Assembly: GCA_964023275.1 (NCBI GenBank)
Contig: OZ029928.1
Span: forward strand, 1,116,001 to 1,180,000
Direction: 5' to 3'
DNA: 64,000 nucleotides
Source of the DNA: Norana najaformis
Taxonomy: Eukaryota; Annelida; Clitellata; Crassiclitellata; Hormogastridae
Shown here: piece after piece, positions 35,570 through 47,599 of the stretch
Layout: each line of letters begins with the position of its first letter
Numbering within the stretch: the first letter of the stretch is position 1
Position numbers and translations under genes: made by a program
The notes under the pieces: generated by a model
Seen by the model: only the letters and a program-made list of their open reading frames with translations
The model's database searches: none
What the model was told of the DNA's origin: nothing

Positions 35570-37175
35570 GGAAGAACACATTGAGTCCACCACGAGTTGT
35601 CGAAATCGGAGTTGCCAAGCTAACCAAAATTTGTTATAAGCCCGACTTACCGAAAATTATCAAACATATCCAGGAACAACATCCACACGAGTTTCACACA
35701 TTTATACATTAGCAAAGCAGGCCAGTAGTTCCAGAAAGAGGCAAATTACTGACTCGTGTGAAGAGGTAGGAGAAACCAAATGTGAAGCATGCTAAGCAAA
35801 CTTCTCTGACGCAGTGTTTCCATAATGCACACTTGAGTATGATTATACAAGAAGACTTTGATACTGCTGTGCGTGACTTGATACTGGAGGACATGATGCC
35901 TGTTGCCACTGTTGAACGAAAAGGTTTCATCGTATTTTGTCAAAAGGTTGCAACCAATCGTATTCTTTTGAGCCGCAGGACAATAAAGAGGAGAATCGCT
36001 GAAATCTATGTTGAAGAAAAAAATTATTTCGGAAATGAGTCAAACTAAATGGTTGTCAGCAACGGCCGATGCGCGGAGCAGTCATAAGCAAGCATTTATA
36101 GGCGTTACTATCCACTACGTTGACCCATGCAACGCTTGAAATGAGGTCAACTGTGCTTGGAGTTCGACGTTTAAGCATGCACACACAGGTGATGCAATTG
36201 GAAAGATGCTACTCTCCATGCTGAATGAGTTTGTGTTCGTAGCAAACTCCAAAATATTGTAACCGTTAACAGACGTTAACGATAAAATGGACTTCCCAAC
36301 CAGTGTTACGAGTGTTGAAGTTGATACTCAAGATGAATTAAATGGAGAACTTCTAAACCAAGATTCTGGTGAAATACAAGTTGAAGTTGTTAATGTGTTT
36401 GATGTACTCTCCGCTGCATCATAGAATGAAGAAATGGAGATGTTGCCTCGGCACAAGCATTGTGGAAATCACATACTCAATGTCATAGCCAGTTGTGAAA
36501 GAAACAAATGACAGATGTTGAAATGTTAGTTTTGTTATTTTAGATTTGCGTTTTGAAGCCTTTTTGACTGCAATGGATATGTTACAGAGAGGGAAGTCTT
36601 GCTACTTGGGCCATATTATTCCAACTGTTCTTGGCCTAAGATCAAAACTCGACAAAAATACAGACAAAATAGTGGAAGCTCTAGTGAGAGCACTTTCTGC
36701 AGGTCTCAGCAAGTGATCTGATGATGTGTTGGTTGACGACGAACACATGATTGCATCCATGTTGATACCGCAATTTAAGTTGAACTTTATTCCTGAGGAT
36801 TCCAGCAAACCATGAAGCGCAAAATTTGTTGCTTATTTTAAGAAAGTTAAAGTTGAGATGAAAGAGGCAGTTTTGGGTCTAAATTTGTCCAATTACTGTC
36901 AACAAGAAAAAGACACAACCACAGCCCATGATGATGATGATCTGTACTCGTCTGATCAACCTCCACAAAGTTGAACAATGGAAAGAGAAGTCGACGATTA
37001 TTAATCCTCGAAGAGGGTCGACATCACCAGCCTGAAGGCCTTACCAAACGTCGCCTTGGCTTTCCAAAAAGCCAATTTCACACTGCCTAGTAGTGCAGCT
37101 GTCGTGCGACTCCAGCGTTGCAGGTTTGATTTTTGCCCCAACGATGTTTAAGATGTCAGACACCTTGGATTACAA
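35570..37175 (+). pseudogene. hAT transposase, frame-broken
   Basis: Pieces in order: a BED-like zinc-finger remnant (HIQEQHPHEFHTF near 35680), DLILEDMMPVATVERKGF (35875 on), AFIGVTIHYVDPCN (36095 on), LRSKLDKNTDKIVEAL (36640 on), and the hATC dimerisation block ALPNVALAFQKANFTLPSSA with VVRLQ near 37050. This is the usual hAT order: the enzyme cuts and pastes the element. Numerous stops and shifts make it nonfunctional. Confidence 0.85.
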
Positions 37176-37555
37176 GATAGTGCTTTTAAGATCTAGATCT
37201 AGATAGGAAATAGTGAATATGTTTCAAAATATGTTAGGCTAATCTTTGCACAGTAACATCCGATTACTAGTTTTAGTGCACATGAACACTGCTACAAATA
37301 ATGTACATTACGGGCTGCAGAACTTTGTGATTTGATATAAATAACTTAGCTGAATAAGTTTGCCTTCTTTAGCGTTGTTGTTCGTGCTTATGTAGTCACG
37401 AAAGTAGTTAAATATATAACTGATATTTAAAGAAGTAGTTGTGACTATTTATCCACTGAAGTAGTTAAAACTAGTTATAACTTCTTTCTTGACTAATAGT
37501 TAGGAAAGCAGTTTAACTACCGCTGAAGTAGCTAGTGCCCATCTATGGATATTAA

Positions 37556-38409
37556 TAACTGCTTAATAAATAATTATAATATAATTATATATTAGGGTGG
37601 CCCTAATTTTCTTATTTTCGAAATTTGTGACTCTCACCTTGCCAAATGGTTTAAATTTAGTAAGAAACATTTGTGTGAAAGTTGAAGCAGGTAGAACTGC
37701 ATTTAGAGGTCGCTCACGGGGGCCAAGTTTACTATGTAATCAGTATGGTATGAACTTTCATAAACTCTTATTTACAGTGCACGGGGCTGTTAGACATGAT
37801 TCTTGGCGCATGAGTCCTTTGCATAGTGCACAGTTGGACACGGCTTTTTGCACACGTGTCCCTTTGCACACAGGTCTTTTGCACATGCGTCCGACTTCCT
37901 ATATAAGACGGTTAACCAGCCACAACAGGTAAGATGAACATCCACTCATTGAGAGACAGTCGGAGCCGAAGAAGACGAATGGAGCCGAAGAAGACGGTCG
38001 AAGCCGACATTCACCCACCGAGAACAGTTGGAGCAGCAGATAAAGGAGACGGTTTGAGCCAACGAAGATGGCAAGTCGTTCGCAAGATTACCTAGTTAGC
38101 CCTGCTGAAATGATAGAAGGAAGTAAACTACCGTCGGAGAAGCAGGTTCTTGGCCACTTTATGCATCGCCAAAGTGTACTAAAGGAGGATATCCGAACGA
38201 CAGCGACCCACACCATGTAGATTTCTGGTTCCGCGCTATAATTCCAACCAAATATCGCGACCACTAGATCAAAAAGCTCGAGCAACTATTCTGTGAATGG
38301 CAGGGGCTGAAGAAGAACAAGAGTTGTCAGTCCCAGACTCAAACAGGCAAAGAATCTACGTTTTTAGACAGGATCGGGGAACTGTTTTGATATTGCGCAT
38401 GCTAACGCC
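37556..38409. other. Probable 5' part of the next transposon, no gene assigned
   Basis: GGGTGGCCCTAA at about 37593 is palindromic and may be a transposon end. An open frame at 37597-37932 has no match I recognise. Confidence 0.35.
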
Positions 38410-39575
38410 ATGGAGCTCATCGAGAGTCACGAAGATAAGCTTTTCCTCGAACCACATCGGAAAAAGGGACGACCGGGTCGACAGCAGTCGACAAGGCGAT
38501 GCTCCAACAGCAGCAGAAGCAGATGGAGAAAGAGTAGACGATGCAAAGGAGGCGCACAGCGATCCCAACTTCAGAAAGACGCTCATTTGGAGAAAGTTAT
38601 GTTGGAGAACAGCAACAACTCGGAAGAAAGTCAGTGTGTGAATGTGAAGATCAAGATCCACGTCCCAGTACGAGTACTGCTTACCCGCCACGAAAACGAG
38701 GACGCCAAAGTGTTATATTACCAGAACTGGCAGCTATGCTTGATCGAAATGGACTGAGTTTCAGGGCCGCCATGATGATGGTTTTTGAAGCGTCTAGGGC
38801 TCTCGGATAAGACCCAGAAGCGCTTGCACTTTACAGGTCAACCATCCAGCGTCTACGTAGAAGAAACCGAAAAGCAGCAGCTGCTGGCATTGTACAGGCA
38901 TTCAAACAAAACACGACCCTGACAGTTTGATTTGACAGGGAAAGAGAAAGTGCATAGGCTGCCTATTCTCGATTTAACGATGAGAGAGAAGAAACTAATG
39001 TCAATTCCAAAGATACACACAGGGACTGGCCAAGCTGTGCACAACGAAATACGAGAATGGGATCTGGAAGGTTTGGTCCAGGGCATGTGTTTTGACACAG
39101 CCAGCTCTAACACAGGCCGACTATTCATTCTGGAGCAGCTACTGGGACGGCCTCTTTTACATTTCGGCTGTCGATATCATATCATTGAATTTGTATTGGC
39201 TGCCACCTTTGGAGTATGTATGGGGCCTAGCCATGGACCAGAAGTCCTCATCTTCAAACGGCTTCGTAAACAGTGGTCATTCATCGACAAAGAAATATAC
39301 GACGATGCCTTCTCCGATGATTTCGCCTCATCCGAGCTCATCAATGTCTGAGACGAAGTCATTGTATTATGGGAAAGCAGCAGCTGCAGGATCAGCAACC
39401 CCATGAGGACTACCGCGAACTGCTCCAACTAATGCTTCTCTTTTTGGGAAGAACGCCATATCATGGGACAAACTTTGAGCCCCTAGGCCGATGATTCAAG
39501 CTCGTTGGATTTCAAAAGGAATATACAGTATAAAGGTTTGCCTCTTAGGTTGCAGTTCAAACTGCCGACAAGAGA
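38410..39575 (+). pseudogene. Transposon-like gene of the MCFDTxxSNTG family, N-terminal and middle part
   Basis: Plus-strand pieces: basic and glutamine-rich leader, RKRGRQSVILPELAAMLDRN around 38690, then DLEGLVQGMCFDTASSNTGR and FGCRYHIIEFVLAATFGVC (39070-39210), SHGPEVLIFKRLRKQWSFID, and ARWISKGIYSIKVCLL near 39510. This is a recurring multicopy family in animal genomes of unclear class; the FDTxxSNTG and HH.E blocks suggest an RNase H-like core. Frameshifts and a stop at 39349 interrupt it. It resumes at 41130 after a repeat insertion. Confidence 0.65.
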
Positions 39576-41120
39576 ATTGTAACCCCCTTTCTAAATGCTC
39601 CTTCGTCTAGATCTAGTGACGATAGATGGCAGTCACTTTACCTTACCTCATGGTACCTACAAGCTTGTTTAGGCTGTAGGTAGATATACATGTTAATTGG
39701 GGTTCAGTCTCCTGATATGATATTTATAGGTCAGACTTAAATCAACATGCAATATCTAGTGGAAATTGTAATGATATTACAATAGCTCGTAGTTTCCACT
39801 ACCATCTTGTATTATAATGTCTGATTGAATAAGAATGAACAAAGTCAATTGTTGCAAATCAATCAATGTATTATATACAGTTCAATGACTTAATTAATGC
39901 TTAATTAAGGCCAGCTTCTTATTAAGCCTAGATCTTTAACACTACCCACCCACAAGCTTGGATGGCCATTTTTCCACGTGTACTGACTCTGATGAAGTCT
40001 GAACAGTTTCACTGTAAGTTGCAGTGAGATTGTCTCAATGTAGTATGGTAAGATTATCACTCACCACTGGCTGTCTCTGTTTAAGCGATTCTTTCACTAC
40101 GCCAACGTACCTCGTAGACCATTGAATAAGAGTCTTTCGTAGAAGGTATTGTGAGCGAGATCCTTGCTGTTCAAGGATGAGAATCCACGCGATTCGATCG
40201 TTATCGTCCGAAGGAATGTTCCTTGACGAGATGTGGTTGCACCGTAGAGTCGAAGGCTTTCAACTCGCGCCGCTAAGTCCGTTTCGAAGCATTCGCATGG
40301 AATTAATCCAAACTTCCAGACATTAGTTTCTCGACGCACACTTTGTCAGTTCGCTACCGCAACACAGGTGAAGAACCCGTAACACATGAGCCTTTGTATG
40401 CCCATTATTCGAGAACACAGTTCGACTAGACAAGTACGCAACTGATCACTGATTTCTCGGAGTCACGCCGAATTGTAACTAGGACCTTACTGCCCAAAAA
40501 CCAGCCGTGAACTGAACTTCTCCAACGGTTTTCACCGCGAATCGATATCGTCAAACGGTTGGCCTAAAGTGTCGTCTGCATCTTTCACCAACATTATCCG
40601 TGGTTTCAGCGTCCTTCGTTGAGAGCATCGTCTGCTACTTGTTTACTGATGATAAGGAGTTACGTCCTCTGCGCCTCCTTATTGGCTGGCAGCTTCCAAT
40701 GACAACGTGCCGCCATTGGCCGAAAATTCCCCAAGCAAAATCCCGATTGGCTGGCAATCGAAACATCGATTTGAAATCTCCTTCGAAATGACCCGCAAAC
40801 TTTGACAGATTGCGAATAAAATAATTTATCAACCTCTGCGTTGATCCCCCGTAAAAATGGTTCAGAAACCCATTCATTGTTCCCCGTAATTAGTACATTT
40901 TTAGAGCCTATGCTGGCCTTGCTATTTTAGTTAGTTTAAACGCCCTAAGCCGGCCATGTATCTTAAGTAAGTAATCGCGTTAGTCAACACAAACGCTTAT
41001 TCTAACACACGTAAACCATGTCAATTATATGCATAGTTCATACAATAACAAAATCAATTGAAATTTGATTAACATAGCGAGAACATATATAGATTCAGTC
41101 TACAAGAATCTTGGTGACTT
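39576..41120 (+). repeat. Interspersed 1.3-1.5 kb repeat, copy 1
   Basis: Starts about TGTAACCCCC. It shares blocks in inverted orientation with 47600-48965: GCAATATC.TGTGGAAATTG, TTTCCAC.ACCAT, GTCACTCACC, TTCTCGGAGTCAC, AGCCGTGAACTGA, CGCCATTGGCC. It splits the MCFDT-family gene and carries no coding frame, so it is a nonautonomous element or a long LTR. Confidence 0.65.
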
Positions 41121-41126
41121 CTACGT

Positions 41127-41836
41127 GTGAATATATTTCTCGCGAAACTTTACATCAGCTACTGGTTCCTGGCACCTCTGGCTTCCAAAGCAGCGAAGAA
41201 TGACCTGCTCTTCCTGCAGCAACTTTATGTTTACCCTGATCGCGATATCAATGCAGCTACTTCACGCAAGCTAGCCGGTCACCTATGGTACCTTTCTGAG
41301 GATTTTACCCTTCTCAGCCTCTTTGATCCGGAGGAGGACTTGACCAAAAAACGGGCCATGCTGAAAGCCTCAACAGAGAAAGAAGGAGCAAACGACCCAT
41401 TCAAACGCATAGAGTGGACTTGGCGACGGTACAACAGGAGAATCTTATTGATTTCGTGATAGTGTGCAGCAGAAATGTATTTGGAACGCTGGGCTTGCCG
41501 GTTGGATTCCTAACCAAAGACCTTGATGCATGAAACAGTATGGATGAGTTCAAGGCTGCAAAGGCAACCATCGGCACACTAGCAGTCACCATTGATCAGG
41601 CCGGGCGAGGTGTCGCCATGATCCAAGACACGGCACAGAAAGGGCGCTTCAAGAATGAAGAACAGTTGCAATATGCGCTTCAAGTTATCGAACAGAGTTG
41701 GAAAATCTTTCCCGATGCGAGAATAGGGCTGCCAACTTTTGATTCTGCCAATCCGGGACGCCCGCATAGTCAGTCACTCTATATGCCAGTACCAATTTAC
41801 ACTGTATGTAACGAATGTTGCCTCAGCCTAATATAG
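41127..41836 (+). pseudogene. MCFDTxxSNTG family gene, C-terminal part
   Basis: NIFLAKLYISYWFLAPLASK then LAGHLWYLSEDFTLLSLFD in one frame to 41459, a shift, then EFKAAKATIGTLAVTIDQAG, GVAMIQDTAQKGRFKNEEQL and LQVIEQSWKIFPD in a frame to 41836. This continues the gene interrupted at about 39575. Confidence 0.65.
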
Positions 41837-41839
41837 GAT

Positions 41840-43279
41840 CTACTGCAAATAGTCGTTAAAATTGCAGTCAAATGATTTGACTCAAATCATCAAGAGACAA
41901 GTGGCCTATATATAAAATTTGAATCAACTTCAAGAGCAAAACGTTTATTATATTCCAGTAACCTACCAGGCTTCAGGGCCTAGCACGAGCGAAGTTTATA
42001 CATGCATTCATGATGCATGCAATTTGCAGGTGTCATTTATTGGGTCTACTAACCTAACTACCCTCTATTCTATGGTCACTCTGTAAAACTTAATTAAGGT
42101 CGGCTATTCGAGTTTAGTGTGCGAAATAAACAACATTTGGTGAAGTTGATATTTACACCAAGTTCAGGGACAATTTGGGGTCAATCCGGGACACGGGACG
42201 CACAAGGCCAAAGGCGAATCCGGGACAGTTGGCAGCCCTATGCGAGAAAGTTAACGCTACTTAAGAAATCATAAAAGCATACTATATACAATGCACTAAT
42301 TTGATTTTTAAAACTGTTCTGCTTCGGTTCGAGACTCTTAAACAAACATTAGAACAGCAGTTTTCATTACAGCTTGATTTCTTGCATGGTTTAGTCAAAC
42401 TGATAGCAAGCATTTTTGAATTCTAGCATTTACGCTAAATGGGTAAACATTAGGGTCGTTGAGCGACCTGTAAATTTTAAAATTTCTCGCTCAAAATTTG
42501 TACCTAATATTTTTTTAATAAGAATATCTTGAAAGGGTGAGATTTAATAATTCTTTGCAATTAAATTTCGCAATTTAAATAAAGGCTACCCTGCTATATA
42601 TAATATACATATTTGTGACTGATTTAATATATATTCATTTGAAATTTTCAAAACAATTTTGAGTGTGTGGCTGCTATTAAAGTCTGGGTAAAATTTTAAA
42701 CTTTTCTTAATTGCAGTTTCACGGTTATTACCTATCTCTGTTAAGTTGTTTTACTTGAACACACAGATCTGCGACTAAGATTGTTCTTGTGCCCTAATAA
42801 ACGTCAAAGAAACAAATAATCGTAGTCTCCAGATTTCTACAGCGCCCAATGAAAGCTAAGTCGCGGGAACCAGCTTATTCACAGGCTCTCAGTCAAAATA
42901 AAATCGATAGGCAAAAGGGTTTGGTTCCAGGTCAAGATCCAGAAGTCAGACAGACAGCCTGACGGCTACGGTGGATGGTGTTTGAAATTGAAGCGAGAAC
43001 AGAAACAAGGAGAAGAGGAAGAATAAGGATAAGATTTCAGGAAACGAAATGTTTTCAGTCTTGAGTGAAAGACCAGCACAGAAACTGAAAGAGGTGAAGT
43101 TTTGGTGAGTTCGTATGATGGATCAAATAACTGTCGTAATTCTGGCGGTAGTCTATTCCAGAGGGGTGGGGCAGCTATGGTTATGGCGAGATTTCCAAAT
43201 TTTAAGGATGAGGTGATGGGAGGGCGAAGAATTGTTAGGATAGGCGAGGTTACTAAAGTGGACGCAATGTTTTTCTTAG
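41840..43279. other. Intron before V-like exon copy 2, with a foreign insert
   Basis: 42741-42812 matches the intron beside the minus-strand V exon (TTAAGTTGTTTTACTTGAAC, ACGTCAAAGAA) and the match resumes at 43252-43279 up to the acceptor. The 440 bp in between is absent from the other copy. At 42160-42245 repeated CCGGGACA and GTTGGCAGCCCTA look like a transposon end. Confidence 0.6.
42813..43251 (+). mobile_element. 440 bp insertion in the intron of V exon copy 2
   Basis: Defined by comparing the two V-exon introns, which are contiguous at 17525-17638 on minus. The insert contains a stretch (VVYSRGVGQLW) that may derive from a LINE 3' region, at low certainty. Confidence 0.5.
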
Positions 43280-43603
43280 GTGTCAGAGGATTGATAACAT
43301 TGGCGCCATTGAATACAGTTGCTGAAGTTGGAGGTCAGGCAATATTAACTTGTACATCAAGTACAGCTCTACAGAACTGGGTGTTTACGGGAAAACGGGA
43401 AGAACTCGGGACAGCTTCGGCTCAAGACATTGCAATTAACTAGGTGGTTCAGCCTGGATTTACAGCTGACTATGAAGTAGATCGACCAGGAGGTAGCAGC
43501 AATGCATGCAATCTGATTGTCAAAGATACGAATATGCAACAAGCAGGACTATACGCTTGCTCAGACACTGTTTATGGACCGTCTGCAATACTTACAGCAA
43601 TAG
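43280..43603 (+). pseudogene. V-like Ig domain exon, copy 2, with in-frame stop
   Basis: Exactly 324 nt, phase 1-1, acceptor TTTTTCTTAG, donor GTACGA. It keeps AILTCTS, LQNWVF and LYACSD. The codon for the extra cysteine in copy 1 (INCVV) is TAG here at 43441-43443, two base changes from TGC. Everything after the stop remains open to the donor and is as well conserved as the part before it. It may be a dead exon skipped in mRNA, which costs no frame, or the stop may be an allele or assembly error. It is placed correctly for the first domain of the plus-strand receptor. Confidence 0.8.
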
Positions 43604-43611
43604 GTACGAGA

Positions 43612-43740
43612 AAATATATGCATGTATGTATGTTTGTATGTATGGAATATATATGAATGAATGTGTATACGCTTATATATATTAATTACAAAGATACGTA
43701 CACAAATTAAGTGTATGTATGTATATGTATATATTGTTAC
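43612..43740 (+). repeat. GTAT/ATAT microsatellite
   Basis: Runs of ATGTATGT and ATATGTATAT directly after the V exon copy 2 donor. Confidence 0.75.
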
Positions 43741-44639
43741 AAATTTGAAATAAAGTCTGGCTCAAACAGTTCGTTTCTCTTCTCAGGACAGGCAACGATA
43801 ATCCTATGCAGGTTCAGACTATTACCAGCCCTCGATGAAGCTCTAGTGAAAGCAAGTCTGAAACCAACCCTTAATGTTCATATATTCAAGTAACGTTTAT
43901 GTTCTCTCGCAACATTGTTTTTGAAAATGCATATAAAATCAAAAACCAACGCTCCTGTTTAGAATTTTGGAGCAATTGTTCAAAATCCCTTAATTATTGT
44001 TAATTTGCTAATTAATAACATCTATAGCGCCAATATGGTCGTTAACATGGTGCTCAAGGCATCAATCGGTGGCTCACCAACGCTGAGCCATAAGCAGGTC
44101 TAAATACAGAATATCAGTCCGCTAAGATAGAGAGGCAGCCTATAGTGGAACATTTCTATCAAGCAATATATGACCAGGCAGGCATTGTGGACGCTGTTAT
44201 AGTTGGTGCGACATTAACAATGTGGTTGCCTCTGGTCTGTCACATCATCAACTCATCAAGTAATCAACAGACCTTCGACTACCATCACTGCTGTCCATCA
44301 TAGAAATTCGCCTGCATTGTAAGTGGACAAATTCTGCTCAGCTCTTCAATGTCGCCTTTATGCGACATGGCTTACATAAATCACTTGATGTCGACCAACT
44401 GGTCATGTAATACGACATCATCACCAGCATTTTGAATAGGTTGGTCCTCTTCTTGAGATGAGTATCGTATTATGCCTTCTGATTTATTGTTCGATGACGT
44501 CTGCCGAGATTATAAAATGCGAGGGAAACGCGTGAAGTGCCGTTTCCGCAATGGTAAGAAAGAAGAGGACAGATTCCTGCGAATAGTGTAGAATGGTTTG
44601 CAGAACTTCGGCAGCATCGCCGCATTTTAAACACCAGAC

Positions 44640-45840
44640 GCTTTGATTTATGGCTACAGACGATCAGAACCTCTATAACCAGAAATCAGAGTGTATATCG
44701 TCCAGAATGGTGTGCACATATGATTTCACCAGGCAACTCGATCGCAGCGGCCAAACTGTTACGCATAAGGCGAGGAAACTAACATCTACATGTCGTCCGC
44801 GCACCGAGAGCAGCAATCAGCCAAAATTGCCCATTGACTCAAAGGACGATGGCGGTAAGCTACAAATTGGCTTGCGACTGAGATCGTGGAGCGTAAGAAG
44901 TGTGAGAAATAAACACACTTCCGTCGCCGAATCCATTGTCCGTCGTAACTTGGATATTTTTGTTGCCGTGGATACGTGGCATCAATCTGCTAACAATGCT
45001 GCGATGCGGACATCTACACTTCCTGGGTTTAACACCATAAACCTGCCGCTATAGAACTCAAAACTCCTAACTTTACATCATGGAAGCTGTGGGCTAGCGA
45101 TGTTCCTCCTAGCAAATCTGAGGGCGTACCGGATTAAACTTGTTGAGACGTACACAACCTTCGAGATTCTCTTGAGTTAGTTTCTTACAGCTTGCGGCCC
45201 GCTTACAATCACCGTCATCAACCGATCAGGATCGATGCCATCCTAGTCTGTGTAAAAATTCACGATCCTTCTGAAGATGCTAGTCCTCTACTACAGTCAG
45301 CAGGTGATCTCAACATACATATGGAGGATCCGGATTGTCCTTGGGTTGAACAGCTGACATAATTTATCATCAGTTTCTGCTCGCGACAACATTTGGAAGT
45401 TTCCATCTGTATCCATGGCAGCTGCCTAACCTGGTCATTGCATGAGGTGACTGTGGACCAATTACAGTAGCCTTGCAGCCTCTATCGATCTATCATCACG
45501 GCATGCTGATTTACACTATACCATTCATAAATTCTTCTTCGCAGGTAACGCAGATCATACTTCGAGGTGGTCAAGGAAGCCTTTCATCAGCTTTTAACTT
45601 TTTTAACTGCCTTTGCAACATGCCAGCAGAGCCAATATACCATAAGCTTACATATTCCATCTTTACGACTCAACTTCGCTTGATTATATTGACGACCTTC
45701 TGCCGTTCCGATCAGCTGGCAGTAGGTGCAATCCCACTATTCCGTGGTTTGATTCGGAGTACAGAGAGATTCACCGGACGGTCGGGCGTGCCGAGCGCCG
45801 CTATAAAAGGACTCGACCAATGATCGAAGCCAGTAGATTC
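44640..45840 (+). mobile_element. CR1/L2-like LINE fragment, endonuclease region
   Basis: Frame 44650-45054 holds LRSWSVRSVRNKHTSVAESI, LDIFVAVDTWHQS and LPGFNTINLPL: the start of an AP endonuclease domain with D replacing E in the TETW motif. Shifted pieces continue with a GDLNIH-like remnant near 45310 and WFDSEYREIHRTVGRAERRY near 45750. In sense orientation within the intron between V exon copy 2 and the next Ig exon. Confidence 0.75.
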
Positions 45841-46502
45841 GGCTTCTGCGAGAAAAACACTCTTTATTGCAAGATACTTTTGAGGCATAAGCAATTAGGA
45901 AATAAGACTGACTACCTAGGAACAAACCAAAATTTAAAATATTTGACACATTGTAATCGACAGATTTATTACCATCTAATTACTGTGAATATTAACAGAA
46001 TTCGTAACTTCTTTAGAAACCACTTTTTGCATCGATAGCTCAATTATATATGGTGTTTACAATGTGAGAGTAACAATCGCTGAATGTTAAAAGTTCCGTT
46101 GAAAATTGGCTAGATGCCACAAGTGACTCGATTGAACTGGGTATTATAAATTAAACATTAAAAAATGTGAGTGTTACTCTCATCCACTTTGTCGCTGTTG
46201 CCTCGCTTTCCCATAAAATTACATGTTCCATGTGGGTTTGCATAATTATCCAGTTGTAACTCTGCTATAGAAGAATTAAAAGCGGTGATGTGTGATTTTT
46301 TGACCTCTTAATTGTGCTGCTTTTAAAATTCATTTCATATACTTTAATGTTAAACTTCATATAATTTACTTTTAAACTTTAAGTTTAATGATTATAAATA
46401 GAATAGGATCAGTTCAACTTTATACTAGTAGAAACAAAAATAAATAAATAATTAAATAAATAAATTTTCAAACGAATTAAGGTTTGAATTCTTTATTTTC
46501 AG

Positions 46503-46850
46503 CTCAGTCTCCAACTATTATGTATAACGATACAGAAGAGGTAGTAGTGGAAAACGACAACGTCATCATCACATGTACTTTAAACCATAACGGAACTGTG
46601 ACATCAGATCCTACATTACGACCGTACTTCTATTGGACTGATTCGAATGGACAAAATGTTTCAAGTTCGTATAATTCAACGACCAACAATACAGTTGTTT
46701 CTCAGTTAACAGTTACAGCTGGTAGACAAGATATTACACCATACACATGCCATGTCAATTTACAACTTATACCACCAACAAATCCAAATTATGATAATAA
46801 TATTCCTACGGTTAACTGCAGCACCATTTCTGCTGTTATCGAAATACTCT
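46503..46850 (+). CDS. Ig domain exon 2 of plus-strand receptor
   Basis: 348 nt, phase 1-1; acceptor TTTATTTTCAG, donor GTGAGT. Ig pins: VIITCTL (B-strand Cys), YFYWTD (C-strand Trp) and YTCHV (F-strand Cys). An additional Cys lies in TVNCST near the end. Sequons are unusually dense (NDT, NGT, NVS, NST, NCS), fitting an extracellular glycosylated domain. The domain is open throughout, without lesions. I infer the second extracellular domain of a cell-surface receptor. Confidence 0.85.
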
Positions 46851-46939
46851 GTGAGTATTCTTTCGTTTACATGTTTTATTAGAATAGGCATATTTCTATT
46901 CCATTAGTTACTTGATCTGACTGAGTCTCAGAGGATTTT

Positions 46940-47141
46940 CTATTTAGCGCCTCGGGGGGTTGCAAACCAGCAACTCTTCGTGCCGGTCCCAAGCTCGGAT
47001 AAAGGAGGAGGGTTTGTCAGATGAGTGTCGATGCGCTGACAGTAAAAAACAAAGACGATTGAAATCTGATGCCAAGTAACATGGTGAAAATGGCATCGGA
47101 CACCTACGGGCGCTGAGCCCACGGTGCATGATGATGATGAC
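46940..47141 (+). mobile_element. RTE-like 3' tail or derived SINE with (GAT)n end
   Basis: CCCAAGCTCGGATAAAGGAG... then GCATCGGACACCTACGGG, ending in TGATGATGATGAC, the form of RTE-type 3' ends. No coding sequence. Confidence 0.5.
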
Positions 47142-47218
47142 AAGAGGCTAAAGTTGGAATTTTCAAACAATAAAATGATTTCGATGAATTTGTGATAGAT
47201 GAAGACCGAATGTTCAAG

Positions 47219-47243
47219 GTAAGTAAGTAAGTAAGTAAGTAAG
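47219..47243 (+). repeat. (GTAA)n microsatellite
   Basis: Six uninterrupted GTAA units. Confidence 0.95.
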
Positions 47244-47311
47244 ACATTTGTTAACAGGCCATGTGTCCATCGGCTGGACGAGGGATCGTAGACGTGGATG
47301 AGTCACTTCGG

Positions 47312-47521
47312 TCAGACAAGAAAAGCAAGACGGTACAGATAGATGTTAAGACGCTTTACGAATATGTCTAACGAGACGTTGTTGTGAGTATTAATGTAAA
47401 CAGGAAGACTGTTCCAGATGAATGGCGCAGAATTGCTGAATCCAGTTTTAAGGAATTCAGACCGATAGTATCGGATGTCAGGAAGAGACAAATGGTTTTG
47501 TGTAAAAAAAAGTCTGAACAA
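47312..47521 (-). mobile_element. LINE fragment, ORF2 C terminus
   Basis: On minus: FSNSAPFIWNSLPVYINTHN then FVKRLNIYLYRL, the C-terminal motif of CR1/L2-like ORF2, open for 69 codons. Confidence 0.8.
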
Positions 47522-47599
47522 AGGTAAAAATAATCTACAAAATAAATGTCCTTGTAGACTTCATATTGTCTAGAATTATTTTACGACCTGTTAGCTTGG

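Larger units (their letters stand above)
34707..37547 (+). mobile_element. hAT DNA transposon, decayed
   Basis: Left end CAGTGATGGGCAC at 34707; right end GTGCCCATCTATG at 37547, an imperfect inverted repeat. Flanks are GATATTGA (34699-34706) and GATATTAA (37548-37555), the 8 bp duplication typical of hAT with one mismatch. It carries a broken transposase and a nested solo LTR. Confidence 0.85.

Noticed and set aside
39576-41120. GAAT duplication around the 1.5 kb repeat
   Set aside because: GAAT occurs on both sides but the right end of the repeat is not defined, so the duplication cannot be claimed.
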